64,000 nucleotides of DNA from Belnapia arida (GTDB taxonomy: Bacteria; Pseudomonadota; Alphaproteobacteria; Acetobacterales; Acetobacteraceae). The first letter of the stretch is position 1, and every line of letters begins with the position of its first letter. Location of the stretch: contig NZ_JAETWB010000008.1 in the NCBI RefSeq assembly GCF_016773205.1, positions 124,001-188,000 on the forward strand. The letters run 5' to 3'. The notes under the pieces were generated by a model. That model saw nothing but the letters and a program-made list of their open reading frames with translations. It had not been told where the DNA came from and searched no databases. Positions 26,767-35,885 of the stretch are shown here, one piece after another. Position numbers and translations under genes: made by a program.

Positions 26767-28102
26767 AGCGGAGCCGGACCTGCAGCAGGTTGCGGTCAAA
26801 CTCCCGGAAGCCGCCCGTCGCTTCGAGCCGCCGGCGATAGCCGTAGCTCGCCACCACCGAGGCATTGCGGTTCAGCAGGTAGCGCGCGGTCAGGGTGAAG
26901 ACCATGTCGCTCGCCGTCTGGTTCGGGCTCTCATATTCGCGCCGGTCATAGAGCACGTCGCCCTGGAGCAGCACGTTGCGCAGGTACTCATGATCGAGGG
27001 TCAGGCCGGCCTGGGTACGCTGGTAACTCACCGAATCCTGGCGGATGGACTCCTCGATGGTCCGGGTGAGCCGGAAGCGGACGGTGGTCAACTGGGTTGG
27101 CGCGTAGGTGAGGCCGGCCTCGACCGCCGGGCCTTCCAACGGCCTGATCGGCCCCTGATACTCGCGGTGCCGCCAGCCGAGGCCGAGGCGCGCCTGCCAG
27201 ACACCGTCGAAATCATAGTCGAAACCGGCCAATGCCTCCCAGGTGAAGCTGTTCCGGTTCTGCGGGTTGTCGAAGACGCTTTGCGAGTTGAAGGCCGTGT
27301 TCTGGAAATCCGAACCAGAGGAGGTGTACTTGATGTCCTGCACCCGAACGACGGCAGTGATGTTGCGCCCCGGGGCGAGGGCGTAGCTGGCGCCGAGCGC
27401 GCCGATCACCGTGTTGAAGCTGTTCCGCGCCGTGTTGAAGCCGTTCTGCGGCACGTTGAAGCCGTCCTGCAGCAACGGCGTCGGGGTGGTGCCGATGACT
27501 CGTTCCTCGAAGTCGAAGGTCCGGTAGACGCCCTGGGCGATCAGCCCGAGCCGGTTGAAGCGCGTGTTGCCGGTGACCGAGATCTCATCCGAATCATAGG
27601 CGACGGGCTGGACGATACCGGTGGCCTGGACGTCGAAGCTGTAGACGTCGAGATGCGAGCGGTAATGGCGGTATTGGCCCAACAGGGCGGTGTCGGCCGA
27701 GAAGTCGTAGCGCCCGAAGCCGCCTATGTCCCAGTCGTTCCAGTCGAGCTGGCTTTGGCTGAAATACTGCCGGTTGGCCGAATTGGCGGAGACGCCGACC
27801 GCATGGTTCGTCCAGTTGCTGCGGAGGTTCAGGTTGCCCCGCTCCTCGGCGAAGCCATCGGAGACGACGTTGCTCCTCCGGCCGAAAAGGTTGCTGTCCC
27901 AGCCCGGCCCGGCCTCGATCCCGCCGTTCAGGGTGAAGCCGCCAAGGCGGACGCCGAGCGGGTCGTAATCCGGCCGCTGCCGGTTCACCACGGTGATGCC
28001 ACGCTGGACCTCGGGTGAGTCACCCAACTGGGCCTGCGCCTCGCCCAGCGGCAGGGCAGCCACGAGCAGACCCAGAACCCCCCAGCTTCGAAAGCTTTTC
28101 AC
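26756..28102 (-). CDS. Outer-membrane beta-barrel protein of a polysaccharide locus
   Basis: 448 residues from the GTG at 28102 (VKSFRSWGVLGLLVAALPLG, signal ending AQAQ), with GGGGAA upstream. The mature part alternates hydrophobic and aromatic residues in many short strands (for example NLNLRSNWTNHAVGVSANS, WQARLGLGWRHREY, ASVVASYGYRRR) and ends in LQVRLRFAI with a near-C-terminal Phe, as outer-membrane barrels do. It resembles the beta-barrel porin 2 group found beside exopolysaccharide genes. A role in polymer export or attachment is inferred from context. Confidence 0.78.
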   Translation of the reverse strand: MKSFRSWGVLGLLVAALPLGEAQAQLGDSPEVQRGITVVNRQRPDYDPLGVRLGGFTLNGGIEAGPGWDSNLFGRRSNVVSDGFAEERGNLNLRSNWTNHAVGVSANSANRQYFSQSQLDWNDWDIGGFGRYDFSADTALLGQYRHYRSHLDVYSFDVQATGIVQPVAYDSDEISVTGNTRFNRLGLIAQGVYRTFDFEERVIGTTPTPLLQDGFNVPQNGFNTARNSFNTVIGALGASYALAPGRNITAVVRVQDIKYTSSGSDFQNTAFNSQSVFDNPQNRNSFTWEALAGFDYDFDGVWQARLGLGWRHREYQGPIRPLEGPAVEAGLTYAPTQLTTVRFRLTRTIEESIRQDSVSYQRTQAGLTLDHEYLRNVLLQGDVLYDRREYESPNQTASDMVFTLTARYLLNRNASVVASYGYRRRLEATGGFREFDRNLLQVRLRFAI

Positions 28103-28487
28103 CACTATTTCCCCGTCATTATGAGCCCCCGGCCTCCGTAGCACGGGTTGTCGGAGGAGTGTGCATGCAACAATCACATCCCGTCATGCAGGCGGGCCAA
28201 TCCGTCACTTCCGGGCCAGGTGTGGCACAACCGCCGCGGAGGACCGAAGCCGTGATCGATACGGAATGGCATCCCTTACGTCGGTTACCGTGCGGAAATT
28301 TCTCGGGATTAGGGTTGCATTTCACGGAAAGCGGAGTGCGTATTCAATCCGCGCCGCCCAGGCGCCCCCCGTCCCCCAGCCCCCCGCTCCGGGACAACAG
28401 CGTGCAAGCCATGCGGGATGATAGCGCCGATTCGCCCGTTCGGGCGTATCATGGCATCCCCATGGCCGGCCCAGGATGGAGCCTAGT
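28103..28487. other. Divergent intergenic region
   Basis: 385 bases between the barrel gene (minus) and the secretion genes (plus). The main visible structure is the palindrome at 28433-28446. No other gene or clear promoter pair was recognised. Confidence 0.4.
28433..28446. promoter_or_regulatory. Palindrome upstream of the type I secretion genes
   Basis: CGCCCG and CGGGCG arms with a TT spacer, with outer ATGATA (28418-28423) and TATCAT (28447-28452) also complementary. It lies 41 bases before the first gene's ATG. It could be an operator or a leader hairpin; no regulator can be named. Confidence 0.3.
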
Positions 28488-28898
28488 ATGGCCAATGTCG
28501 AAACCCTCAGGCCAAACCCCGCCCCGGCCCCCGTTCCGGCCGTGACAGTCCCCGCCGACCCTCAGGCCTTCCGCACGGAAGACCGTCTCACCGGCCTCCT
28601 CGCCTTCGGCATCGCCGCCGACCGGCGGGAGGAAGCCACCCCCGAAGCCATCGCGCGCTGCCAGCGGGAGGCCGAGGCGGCCCTCTGCGACCACGCGTTG
28701 CGCTACCTGCACAACAATATCGAGCGCATCCGCCAGGAGGCGGTGGCCGAGCAGATCGGCCGCCTCCGCCACCCGCCCGGCTTCCTCCGCATGGTTGCCG
28801 CCAACCTGGTGGCGCTCGCCATCATCGGCGCCGCCGGCGCCTGGCTCGCGCTGCACCCCGAAACCCTGGCCGGCCTCGCCGGCCGCCTGGCAGGCTGA
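28488..28898 (+). CDS. Hypothetical membrane-anchored protein before the secretion ATPase
   Basis: 136 residues from the ATG at 28488, with GGAG 6 bases ahead; an ATG at 28476 lacks a site. A Pro-rich N-terminus (PNPAPAPVPAVTVPA) precedes a helical, charged middle (REEATPEAIARCQREAEAALCD) and a single C-terminal membrane helix (VAANLVALAIIGAAGAWLAL). I do not recognise the family. It ends 3 bases before the secretion ATPase gene, so a role with that complex is plausible but unproven. Confidence 0.6.
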   Translation: MANVETLRPNPAPAPVPAVTVPADPQAFRTEDRLTGLLAFGIAADRREEATPEAIARCQREAEAALCDHALRYLHNNIERIRQEAVAEQIGRLRHPPGFLRMVAANLVALAIIGAAGAWLALHPETLAGLAGRLAG

Positions 28899-28901
28899 CG
28901 C

Positions 28902-30665
28902 ATGTCCCACTCCCGCACCCTTCTTCCCGGGGCCGATGCGGCGGCGGATACCCCGCTGCGCCGGGCGCTCCGGGCCTGCCGGTCCCAGTTCATTCTCGTC
29001 GGCGTCTTCAGCGGTGTCGTGAACCTGCTGCAGCTCACCACCTCGGTCTACATGATGCAGGTCTTCGACCGCGTCCTGTCGAGCCGGGCGCTTGACACCC
29101 TGCTCTACCTCTCGCTGATCGCCATCCTGGCGACGGCGGTGCTTGCCATCCTCGAGGGCGTGCGCGGCAAGGTGATGCAGCGGATCGGCAGCTGGGTGGA
29201 GCACCGCGTGGCGCCGGAGGGCTTCGTCCGCGCCCTCGAGAGCACGCTGCGCGGGCGGCCCTACCGGATGGAGGCCTTGCGGGACCTCGCCGTCTGCCGC
29301 GGCTATCTCGGCTCGCCGGGCGCGCTCTCGCTCTATGACGTGCCCTGGGTGCCGATCTATATCGGCGTCATCTTCCTCCTCCACCCGATGATGGGCTTCA
29401 TCGCCCTCGGCGGCGCGGTGGTGCTGTTCGGCCTGACGCTCGCCAGCGAGGTCGCCACCTCCGCCCTGCTGAAGGAGGCGAACACCGCTGGCATGGCCTC
29501 GCAGCGCCGGGCGGATGCCATCTCGCGCAATGCCGAGGTGATCGACAGCATGGGCATGCTGCCCTCGGTCATCGGCCGCTGGCGGGAATCGGTCGCGGCG
29601 ATGACGGTGCCGCAGCAGCGCGCCGCCGACCGCGCCTCCTTCCTCGTCGCCACGACCAAGTTCTGCCGCCTCACCGTGCAGATCGGCATCCTCGGCGCCG
29701 GCGCCTATCTGGTGCTGCAGCAGGAGCTGACCTCGGGCGCCTCCATCGCCGGCTCGATCATCATGGGCCGCGCGCTGGCGCCGGTGGAGCAGATGATCGG
29801 CGGCTGGAAGCAGCTCGTCTCCGCCCGGCAGAGCTTCCGCCGGCTGCAGAGCTTCCTCGCCATGCCGCGGCTGCGCCCGCCGGGCCTCCCCCTGCCGGAG
29901 CCGGTGGGCAAGGTCTCGGTCGAGCGCGTCTCCTATGCCTTCCCGGGCCAGGGCGTCGCCATGATCAAGGGGGTGAATTTCAGCCTCGCGCCGGGCGAGA
30001 GCCTGGCCGTGATCGGCCCCTCGGCCGCCGGCAAGACGACGCTGATCCGCATGCTGATCGGCACGCTGCCGCCCTCGGCCGGCACCGTCCGGCTCGACGG
30101 CGCCGATGTCTATCAGTGGATGCGCGAGGATTTCGGCCGGCATGTCGGCTACCTGCCGCAGGATGTGGAGCTGTTCGACGGCACCGTCTTCCGCAACATC
30201 GCCCGCATGGCCGAGGCCGAGCCGGATGCGGTGTACGAGGCTGCGAAGCTCGCCGGCTGCCACGACATGATCCTCCGCCTGCCGAACGGCTACGAGACCG
30301 AGATCGGCGACAGCGGCCAGTACCTCTCGGGCGGCCAGCGGCAGCTGATCGGCCTGGCGCGGGCCATGTTCGGCCGGCCGAAGCTGGTCGTGCTCGACGA
30401 GCCGAACAGCAACCTCGACGGCGACAGCGAGGCGGCGCTGACCCAGGCGCTGGAGCGGCTGAAGGCGCAGGACACCACGGTGATCCTCGTCTCGCACCGC
30501 CCGACCCTGGTGCAGGGCGTCGACAAGGTGCTGCTGCTGAAGGACGGCGCGATGGAGATGTTCGGCCCGCGCGCCGAGGTGCTGAAGCGGCTGATGACGC
30601 CGCCCCGTCCCGCCGAGGTCCAGAACACCCCGGTTGCCCGCCTTGAAGGGAGCGCCGCCCGATGA
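28902..30665 (+). CDS. Type I secretion system permease/ATPase (PrtD/PrsD-like)
   Basis: 587 residues. An N-terminal ABC membrane domain (about residues 25-300, beginning FILVGVFSGVVNLLQLTTSVYMMQVFDRVL) has the VYMMQVYDRVL-like motif typical of this exporter class. The ATPase domain has Walker A GPSAAGKTT (about 372-380), signature YLSGGQRQL (about 475) and Walker B LVVLDEPNSNLD (about 495). It lacks the peptidase C39 domain. In rhizobia this type (PrsD) exports glycanases and adhesins linked to exopolysaccharide. It overlaps its HlyD partner by 4 bases. No RTX substrate gene is visible. Confidence 0.92.
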   Translation: MSHSRTLLPGADAAADTPLRRALRACRSQFILVGVFSGVVNLLQLTTSVYMMQVFDRVLSSRALDTLLYLSLIAILATAVLAILEGVRGKVMQRIGSWVEHRVAPEGFVRALESTLRGRPYRMEALRDLAVCRGYLGSPGALSLYDVPWVPIYIGVIFLLHPMMGFIALGGAVVLFGLTLASEVATSALLKEANTAGMASQRRADAISRNAEVIDSMGMLPSVIGRWRESVAAMTVPQQRAADRASFLVATTKFCRLTVQIGILGAGAYLVLQQELTSGASIAGSIIMGRALAPVEQMIGGWKQLVSARQSFRRLQSFLAMPRLRPPGLPLPEPVGKVSVERVSYAFPGQGVAMIKGVNFSLAPGESLAVIGPSAAGKTTLIRMLIGTLPPSAGTVRLDGADVYQWMREDFGRHVGYLPQDVELFDGTVFRNIARMAEAEPDAVYEAAKLAGCHDMILRLPNGYETEIGDSGQYLSGGQRQLIGLARAMFGRPKLVVLDEPNSNLDGDSEAALTQALERLKAQDTTVILVSHRPTLVQGVDKVLLLKDGAMEMFGPRAEVLKRLMTPPRPAEVQNTPVARLEGSAAR

Positions 30666-32068
30666 GCGTCACCACCCAGGATCAGAAGCTCCCCGCCCTC
30701 ACCGGCGGCCGGGCCCTGGCGCCGATTCGCACCGACCTCGGCGGCTCGCTGCCGCACTTCCCCTTCGATCCGCTGCTCGACGCTCCGGCGCCGCGCACCC
30801 GCGGCACGATGATCTTCGGCATGGTCGTCTTCCTGTTCTTCGTCGTCGGCGGCGCGGCTTGGGCGGTCTTCGCGCCGCTGGCCGAGGCCTCCATCGCGGC
30901 CGGCACCATCAAGGTCGAGGGCACGCGGCGGACCATCCAGCACCTCGAGGGCGGCATCGTCCGCGATATCCTGGTGCGCGACGGCGACAAGGTCGAGAAG
31001 GGCCAGGTGCTCGCCCGCCTCGACGACATCCAGGCGGATGCGGCACTCGAGACGCAGCGCGCCCAGCGCTGGGCGCTGATGGCGCAGGAGGCTCGGCTGC
31101 GCGCCGAAATCGCCCGCGCGCGGGAGGTCACCTTCCCGCCCGAGCTGCTGAGCGCCAGCAATGCCCGCGCGCTCGACAGCGTCACCGGCCAGCGCGCCCT
31201 GTTCGAGGCGCGGACGGCAAGCCTCACCAGCCAAGTGCAGGTCTTTCAGGCCCGCATCGACCAGCAGCAGGCGGTGATCGCCGGCGCCCGCGGCCAGCTC
31301 GCCTCCACCCGCCGCCAGCTCGCGCTGATCAGGCAGGAGGAGGAGATGACGCGCACCCTGGTTAACCAGGGCCTGCAGCGGCTGCCGCAATTGCTCGCGC
31401 TCCAGCGCAGCTTTGCCGGGCTCGAGGGCAGCATCGAGGACCTGAACGGCCAGATCGACCGCGCCAATGCGGCGATTGCCGAGGCGCAGAAGCAGACCAG
31501 CCAGGCCACCGACCAGCGGATGCAGGAGAACGGGCAGGAGCTGCGCGATGTCCGCGGCAAGCTCGCCGAGGCCGAGGAGAAGTTGCGCGCCGCCTCCGAC
31601 GTCATGACCCGGCGGGACATCACCGCGCCGGAGGACGGCACCGTCGTCAACCTGCGCCTCTTCACCGTCGGCGCCGTCGTCAAGCCGGGCGAATCGGTGA
31701 TGGACCTGGTGCCGCAGCACGACCGGCTGATCGCCGAGGTGAACGTTCAGCCGAACGACATCGACGTGGTCTATCCCGGCCTGCATGCCGAGGTGCGGCT
31801 GCCCGCATTCAAGCAGCGCCTGGTGCCCTACCTGCACGGAGAGGTGACCTGGGTCGCCGCGGACGTGACCACCAACGATCAGACGCGGCAGCAATACTAC
31901 CCGGCGCGCATTTTGATCGACCAGGCGCAGCTGGCCTCGCTGCCCAACATATTCCTCACCCCCGGGATGCCGGTGGAAGCCCATATCAAGATCGGGGAGC
32001 GGACCTTCTTCCGCTATGTTACCCAGCCGATCCGGGACAGCTTCCACCGCGCCTTCCGCGAGCAATAG
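30662..32068 (+). CDS. HlyD-family type I secretion adaptor (PrtE/PrsE-like)
   Basis: 468 residues. A short cytoplasmic N-terminus leads to one membrane helix (MIFGMVVFLFFVVGGAAWAVF, about residues 50-70). A lipoyl-like half follows (GTIKVEGTRRTIQHLEGGIV), then a long helical hairpin (about 110-300) and the closing beta-barrel (RRDITAPEDGTVVNLRLFTVGAVVKPGE). It links the ABC exporter to an outer-membrane TolC-like channel. No tolC gene is present here, so the outer-membrane part must come from elsewhere. Confidence 0.92.
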   Translation: MSVTTQDQKLPALTGGRALAPIRTDLGGSLPHFPFDPLLDAPAPRTRGTMIFGMVVFLFFVVGGAAWAVFAPLAEASIAAGTIKVEGTRRTIQHLEGGIVRDILVRDGDKVEKGQVLARLDDIQADAALETQRAQRWALMAQEARLRAEIARAREVTFPPELLSASNARALDSVTGQRALFEARTASLTSQVQVFQARIDQQQAVIAGARGQLASTRRQLALIRQEEEMTRTLVNQGLQRLPQLLALQRSFAGLEGSIEDLNGQIDRANAAIAEAQKQTSQATDQRMQENGQELRDVRGKLAEAEEKLRAASDVMTRRDITAPEDGTVVNLRLFTVGAVVKPGESVMDLVPQHDRLIAEVNVQPNDIDVVYPGLHAEVRLPAFKQRLVPYLHGEVTWVAADVTTNDQTRQQYYPARILIDQAQLASLPNIFLTPGMPVEAHIKIGERTFFRYVTQPIRDSFHRAFREQ

Positions 32069-32076
32069 GACCCTCC

Positions 32077-32340
32077 ATGAGCGACACCCGCACGACCATC
32101 TTCGCCGACGGCATCCTCGACGCCAGCGTGACATACGGCGTCGCCCGGCTGACGCTGGCGCAGACAGGGGCCGAGGGGAAACCGACGCCCTGCGGCCAGC
32201 TGGTGGTGCCGCTGACGCAGCTCCCCTCGCTCGTCACCAGCCTCTCCGGGCTGCTGAAGCAGGTGGAAGCGAGAATGAAGGAGCAGCAGGCGGCCAGCGC
32301 ACCCGAGAATGCCGCCCCCGCCGCCTTCCGCTTCGGCTGA
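32077..32340 (+). CDS. Hypothetical small protein in the secretion operon
   Basis: 87 residues, soluble. The middle (VPLTQLPSLVTSLSGLLKQVEARMKEQ) forms a likely helix after a beta-rich start (ASVTYGVARLTLAQ). The order, beta strands then a helix preceded by a P-L-x-x-L, loosely recalls the DUF3467 layout, but that is weak. It lies 8 bases after the HlyD-like gene and 4 bases before the GH5 gene, so it is probably in the same operon. Confidence 0.55.
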   Translation: MSDTRTTIFADGILDASVTYGVARLTLAQTGAEGKPTPCGQLVVPLTQLPSLVTSLSGLLKQVEARMKEQQAASAPENAAPAAFRFG

Positions 32341-32344
32341 AGCC

Positions 32345-33259
32345 GTGGCCACCCGTCGGGGCCTCCTGGCCCTGCCGCTGGCCGGCGCCCTCGCGGCGCC
32401 GGCATCCGCCCAGGAACAGCCGCCGATGCGTCGGCGGCTTGCCATGCTCAAGCTCGGTGCCAATCTCGAGCGCTGGTACGCCATCACCAAGGACAACCAG
32501 CCGCGCCGGCTCGGCGTCGGCTGGTGGCGCGGCTTCCGCGCGGGCGGCTTCGACCATGTGCGCATCTTCCTGCCGGAAGTCGCGCAGACCGGCTCCAGCA
32601 TGGACATCCCCGCCCTCTACCTGAACGCGGTGAAGGATGCCGTGGAGGCGGGGCTGCCGGTCTTCCTCGGCGTGGCGGATTTCTTCTACCAGAAGAAGCC
32701 CTGGACCGACCGCGACTGGGAGGGGATGCGGGCACGGGCGCAGTTCTTCGCCGAGCGGACCGACCCTTCCATGGTCGCGCTTGCACCGCTGAACGAGCCG
32801 GTCTTCGACGACACGGCGAGCTGGCTGCCGGTGCGCGACCGGCTGCTCGCCGACCTGCGCCGCGCGGCGCCGCGCCATACGCTGGTGTGGGGCGGGCGGG
32901 AATGGCACAGCGCCCGCTCACTGGTCGAATGCCCCCTACCCGTCGACCCGAACACCATCGCCGAGGCGCATGACTACCAGGGCACGCAGTCGCCCGGCCG
33001 GTTCCAGGCGGTCGCCGCCTGGCGGGACCGCAACCGCATGCCCGTCATCGTCAGCGAGCTGGGCGGCGCCTTCGGGCATGAGGCGAACCGCCCTGCCTGG
33101 GCTGCCGACCTGGCGCAGGTGCTGCCGGAGCTGAAGCGGCTCCGCCTGCCGGTGACGCTATGGTCCTACAGCCATGGCCGGGACTGGCGGCTGCAGAACG
33201 GCGACGAGCCGATGCCGAAGCCGAACCTCATCCCACCCGGGATGCTGTCGGCGCGCTGA
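32345..33259 (+). CDS. GH5-family glycoside hydrolase (cellulase-like), exported
   Basis: 304 residues from the GTG at 32345, giving an RR-containing signal (VATRRGLLALPLAGALAAPASAQ shortened: TRRGLLAL to ASAQ). The TIM barrel has LAPLNEPVFDD with acid/base E151 and VIVSELGGAF with nucleophile E238; ANLERWY and HVRIFLPE mark the early strands, and HDYQG and WSYSHGRDW the later ones. It probably cleaves the polymer made here or another beta-glucan in the periplasm or outside. Its own signal peptide means it need not use the type I exporter. The 3' end overlaps the convergent acyltransferase gene by 32 bases. Confidence 0.87.
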   Translation: MATRRGLLALPLAGALAAPASAQEQPPMRRRLAMLKLGANLERWYAITKDNQPRRLGVGWWRGFRAGGFDHVRIFLPEVAQTGSSMDIPALYLNAVKDAVEAGLPVFLGVADFFYQKKPWTDRDWEGMRARAQFFAERTDPSMVALAPLNEPVFDDTASWLPVRDRLLADLRRAAPRHTLVWGGREWHSARSLVECPLPVDPNTIAEAHDYQGTQSPGRFQAVAAWRDRNRMPVIVSELGGAFGHEANRPAWAADLAQVLPELKRLRLPVTLWSYSHGRDWRLQNGDEPMPKPNLIPPGMLSAR

Positions 33260-34331
33260 CCGCCGCGGGCCGGCCCGCGGCGCCGCGGCGGAGGAGCCAG
33301 CGATTGGCCGGCACCTCCACGAAGCGCCAGGCGAGCCAGCCGGCGACGAGGCTCGCCAGGAAGCCGGCGATCATCAGCCCGGCCCGGCCGGCGAGGCCGG
33401 GATCGACCCGGCGCAGCACCAGCACGAGCCCGGCCTCGATGAAGACCCAGCAGAGGTAGACACCGAAGGAGGCCTCGCCGAGGCGGAGCAGCAGGTCGGG
33501 CCGGGCGGGCGCGGCCGCGGGCACCGAGCGCCGCAGCAGCGGGATCAGCGCGGCAAGGCCGAGCACGGTCAGCGCGTCCCATTCCAGCCAGAGGCCAAGC
33601 GGCAGCGCCAGCAGCACGGGCCAGAGGGCGGCGCGCGGCAGCAGCCCCTCGGTCGTCAGCCGGCCGATGGCGAGGCCGGTGGCGAATTCCAGGGCGAAGC
33701 GCAGCAGGCCGAGATGCAGCGTGTAGTTCAGCCCGATGCCCGGATCCTCCGCCCCGAGGGCGGCGATGCCGGCGAAGCCGAGCAGCGGCACGGCGGGCAG
33801 CGCCAGGCGCGGCAGGCGGATGAGGGCGGCGAGGACGAGGGGGAAGGCAAGGTATCCGGCCCATTCCACCGAGAGCGCCCAGGAGGGGTAGTTCCAGGCA
33901 TGGCGGGCCGTCGTCTCCCAGGCATTCAGCAGGAAGAGCTGCAGCACGAATTCGCGCAGGCCGAAGCGCTCCGGCTCGCGGATGGTGAGGCCGGCGGCCA
34001 TGGCCAAGCCGACCAGCAGGGCCAGCGCCAGCAGCGCCAGCGCGTGCAGCGGCCAGATCTTGGCGAGGCGGCGGCGGAGGAAATCCACGATCCCGGCCCT
34101 GCTCCAGGGCGGCCGGGCGCCGTAGCCCAGCCAAAGGGCGAAGCCGGAGAGCAGGAAGAATCCGTCCACGCCGAGGTAGCCATGCTGCAGCAGCGGCGCC
34201 AGCGCCGGCAGCCCGAGGCTGACGCGCAGCGGCAGGTCGAGATGGTAGAGGATCACCCAGCCGATCAGGAAGAAGCGCAGCCGCGTCAACGCGGCGTCGC
34301 GGGGTGCGGCCTGGTGGATGGGGCCCTGCAT
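33228..34331 (-). CDS. Acyltransferase 3 family membrane protein
   Basis: 367 residues starting at the ATG at 34331 (MQGPIHQAAP), with GAGG 9 bases ahead; the longer frame to 34391 is less supported. It has about ten hydrophobic helices. The first half carries LTRLRFFLIGWVILYHLDLPL, the RF...H motif of the family, then GYLGVDGFFLLSGFAL and a conserved W-x-x-x-x-E (WALSVEWAGY). Such enzymes O-acetylate or O-succinylate sugars on lipid carriers or polymers. It lies in the polysaccharide locus, divergent from the Wzy-like gene. Confidence 0.87.
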   Translation of the reverse strand: MQGPIHQAAPRDAALTRLRFFLIGWVILYHLDLPLRVSLGLPALAPLLQHGYLGVDGFFLLSGFALWLGYGARPPWSRAGIVDFLRRRLAKIWPLHALALLALALLVGLAMAAGLTIREPERFGLREFVLQLFLLNAWETTARHAWNYPSWALSVEWAGYLAFPLVLAALIRLPRLALPAVPLLGFAGIAALGAEDPGIGLNYTLHLGLLRFALEFATGLAIGRLTTEGLLPRAALWPVLLALPLGLWLEWDALTVLGLAALIPLLRRSVPAAAPARPDLLLRLGEASFGVYLCWVFIEAGLVLVLRRVDPGLAGRAGLMIAGFLASLVAGWLAWRFVEVPANRWLLRRGAAGRPAAVSAPTASRVG

Positions 34332-34480
34332 CGGTACTCGCCTCGTCGTTCGAAGGGCGCATCGCTGCCACAACCGGTGGCCCCGGCGCATCCCCCGGGG
34401 CGGTCACGCTTTCGGGTGGCGCACGGGGTTGACGGAAGGCTGATTGGTACGCGCCGAGGCTGCGTGACAGAACCGTTCGC

Positions 34481-35881
34481 ATGCCGAGCCTTACCTCTCC
34501 CCTCGCCCAGGTCCTGATCGCGCTCTTCGGCGCGGCGCTGATGCTGCTCTTCGCGCTGCTGGCGCCGGGGCCGTTGCTGCTCATGCTGCCGGCGATGGTG
34601 GCGTTGCTGCTCGGGCTCGCGGTCTACCAGTTCCCGCTGGCGATCGTGGTGGGGCTGGTGATGATCTACGGGCTCGGCGTCGACATCCAGCTCGATGGCG
34701 GCATGCTGGCGAGCGCGGGCGGCAATGCGGCGGCTGCGCTCGGCTCGGCGGTGGTGAAGGTGGTGCCCTTCGCCCTCGCCGCCGTGCTGCTGCTGCGCTA
34801 CGGGCCGACCAACGCGATCAACTGGCCCTTCCTCGCCTATACGGCCATCGCCGCGATCAGCATCGTCGTGCTGCCGATGGGGCGGATCGGGACGACGGGC
34901 GACATGATCCGCAGCTTCATCGGCTCCACCGCGCCCTTCGTGCTCGGCTTCTGCCTGGCGCCGAAGAGGATCTGGACCTGGATCATCCGCGGGGCGACCG
35001 TCGTGCCGCTGATCAGCGCCTTCGGCAGCCTCTTCACCCATCTGGCGGGGCTCTATCCGGCGATCGACCAGCTCGGGCGCTTCCAGGGAATGCACAGCGC
35101 GCCCTTCCTCGCGGGCTTCTGCGAGACGGCGATCTTCGCCGCCACCCTCGAATACATGCGGGGCTTCCGGCCGATCTGGCTGATCATCGCCGGGCTCGAC
35201 CTCGCGGTGCTGCTGGCGACCCAGGCGCGGATGCCGCTGGCGACGGTGGTGATCTTCCTCGGCATCGTCTTCTTCTTCTCGAACCGGCACATCTTCCCGC
35301 TGCGGCGCAAGGTGGACCTGGTGATGGGCGGCGGCGTGCCGGGGCTGCTGCTGCTGAGCCCGGTGATCGCCTATGCCATGCAACGCTTCATCAGCCAGGG
35401 CACCGACACCTCCGGCCGCGACCTCATGTGGCCCTACTTCCTCGATGCCATCGAGAACCGGCCGCTCTTCGGCTATGGGCTCGGGGCGGGCAAGCTGCTG
35501 GTCGACCCCGATGACCCGCTGATCAAGCTGCTCGGCACCACGGCCGCGCATAACGAGTACCTGCGGCTGTCGATCGATGGCGGGATCATCGGCTGCGCGG
35601 CGATCTTCCTCTCGATCATCGCCTGGATGTGGTGGGGGTCGCGAAGCCTCGGCGCGCGCGAGCGGCTGGTGCTGCGGGCGGCGCTGCTCGGCTTCCTGCT
35701 GCACAGCGGCTTCGACAACACGCTGATCGCCAGCACCTCGGTCATGCTGTTCTGCGTCATCGGCGCGATCCTGGCCCGCGGGCGGGCGGAGGTGCAGGCG
35801 GCCCGGCACGGGCGGCGCCACTCTTCCTCCGGCTCCGCCTCGGCCGGGGCCTATGCCTGGCGGCCGGCACGGACGGGCTGA
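34481..35881 (+). CDS. O-antigen ligase/polymerase family protein (Wzy-like)
   Basis: 466 residues, with about twelve hydrophobic helices. The periplasmic loop and Wzy_C region contain GRDLMWPYFLDAIENRPLFGYGLGAG and, after a gap, TAAHNEYLRLSIDGGIIG, the H-N-x-x-L pattern of the O-antigen ligase/polymerase domain. It likely polymerises lipid-linked repeat units in the periplasm. The C-terminus is a low-complexity Arg/Ser-rich tail. The gap to the next gene is 4 bases. Confidence 0.85.
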   Translation: MPSLTSPLAQVLIALFGAALMLLFALLAPGPLLLMLPAMVALLLGLAVYQFPLAIVVGLVMIYGLGVDIQLDGGMLASAGGNAAAALGSAVVKVVPFALAAVLLLRYGPTNAINWPFLAYTAIAAISIVVLPMGRIGTTGDMIRSFIGSTAPFVLGFCLAPKRIWTWIIRGATVVPLISAFGSLFTHLAGLYPAIDQLGRFQGMHSAPFLAGFCETAIFAATLEYMRGFRPIWLIIAGLDLAVLLATQARMPLATVVIFLGIVFFFSNRHIFPLRRKVDLVMGGGVPGLLLLSPVIAYAMQRFISQGTDTSGRDLMWPYFLDAIENRPLFGYGLGAGKLLVDPDDPLIKLLGTTAAHNEYLRLSIDGGIIGCAAIFLSIIAWMWWGSRSLGARERLVLRAALLGFLLHSGFDNTLIASTSVMLFCVIGAILARGRAEVQAARHGRRHSSSGSASAGAYAWRPARTG

Positions 35882-35885
35882 GGCG

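Noticed and set aside
26767-26865. Upstream ATG start for the WecG/TagA gene
   Set aside because: Adds 33 residues unlike the family, read from inside the barrel gene; the TTG at 26766 fits length and spacing better.
28015-28545. 176-codon plus-strand ORF over the barrel gene start
   Set aside because: Pro/Arg-rich, no domain, overlaps the barrel gene's signal region and the secretion operon's first gene.
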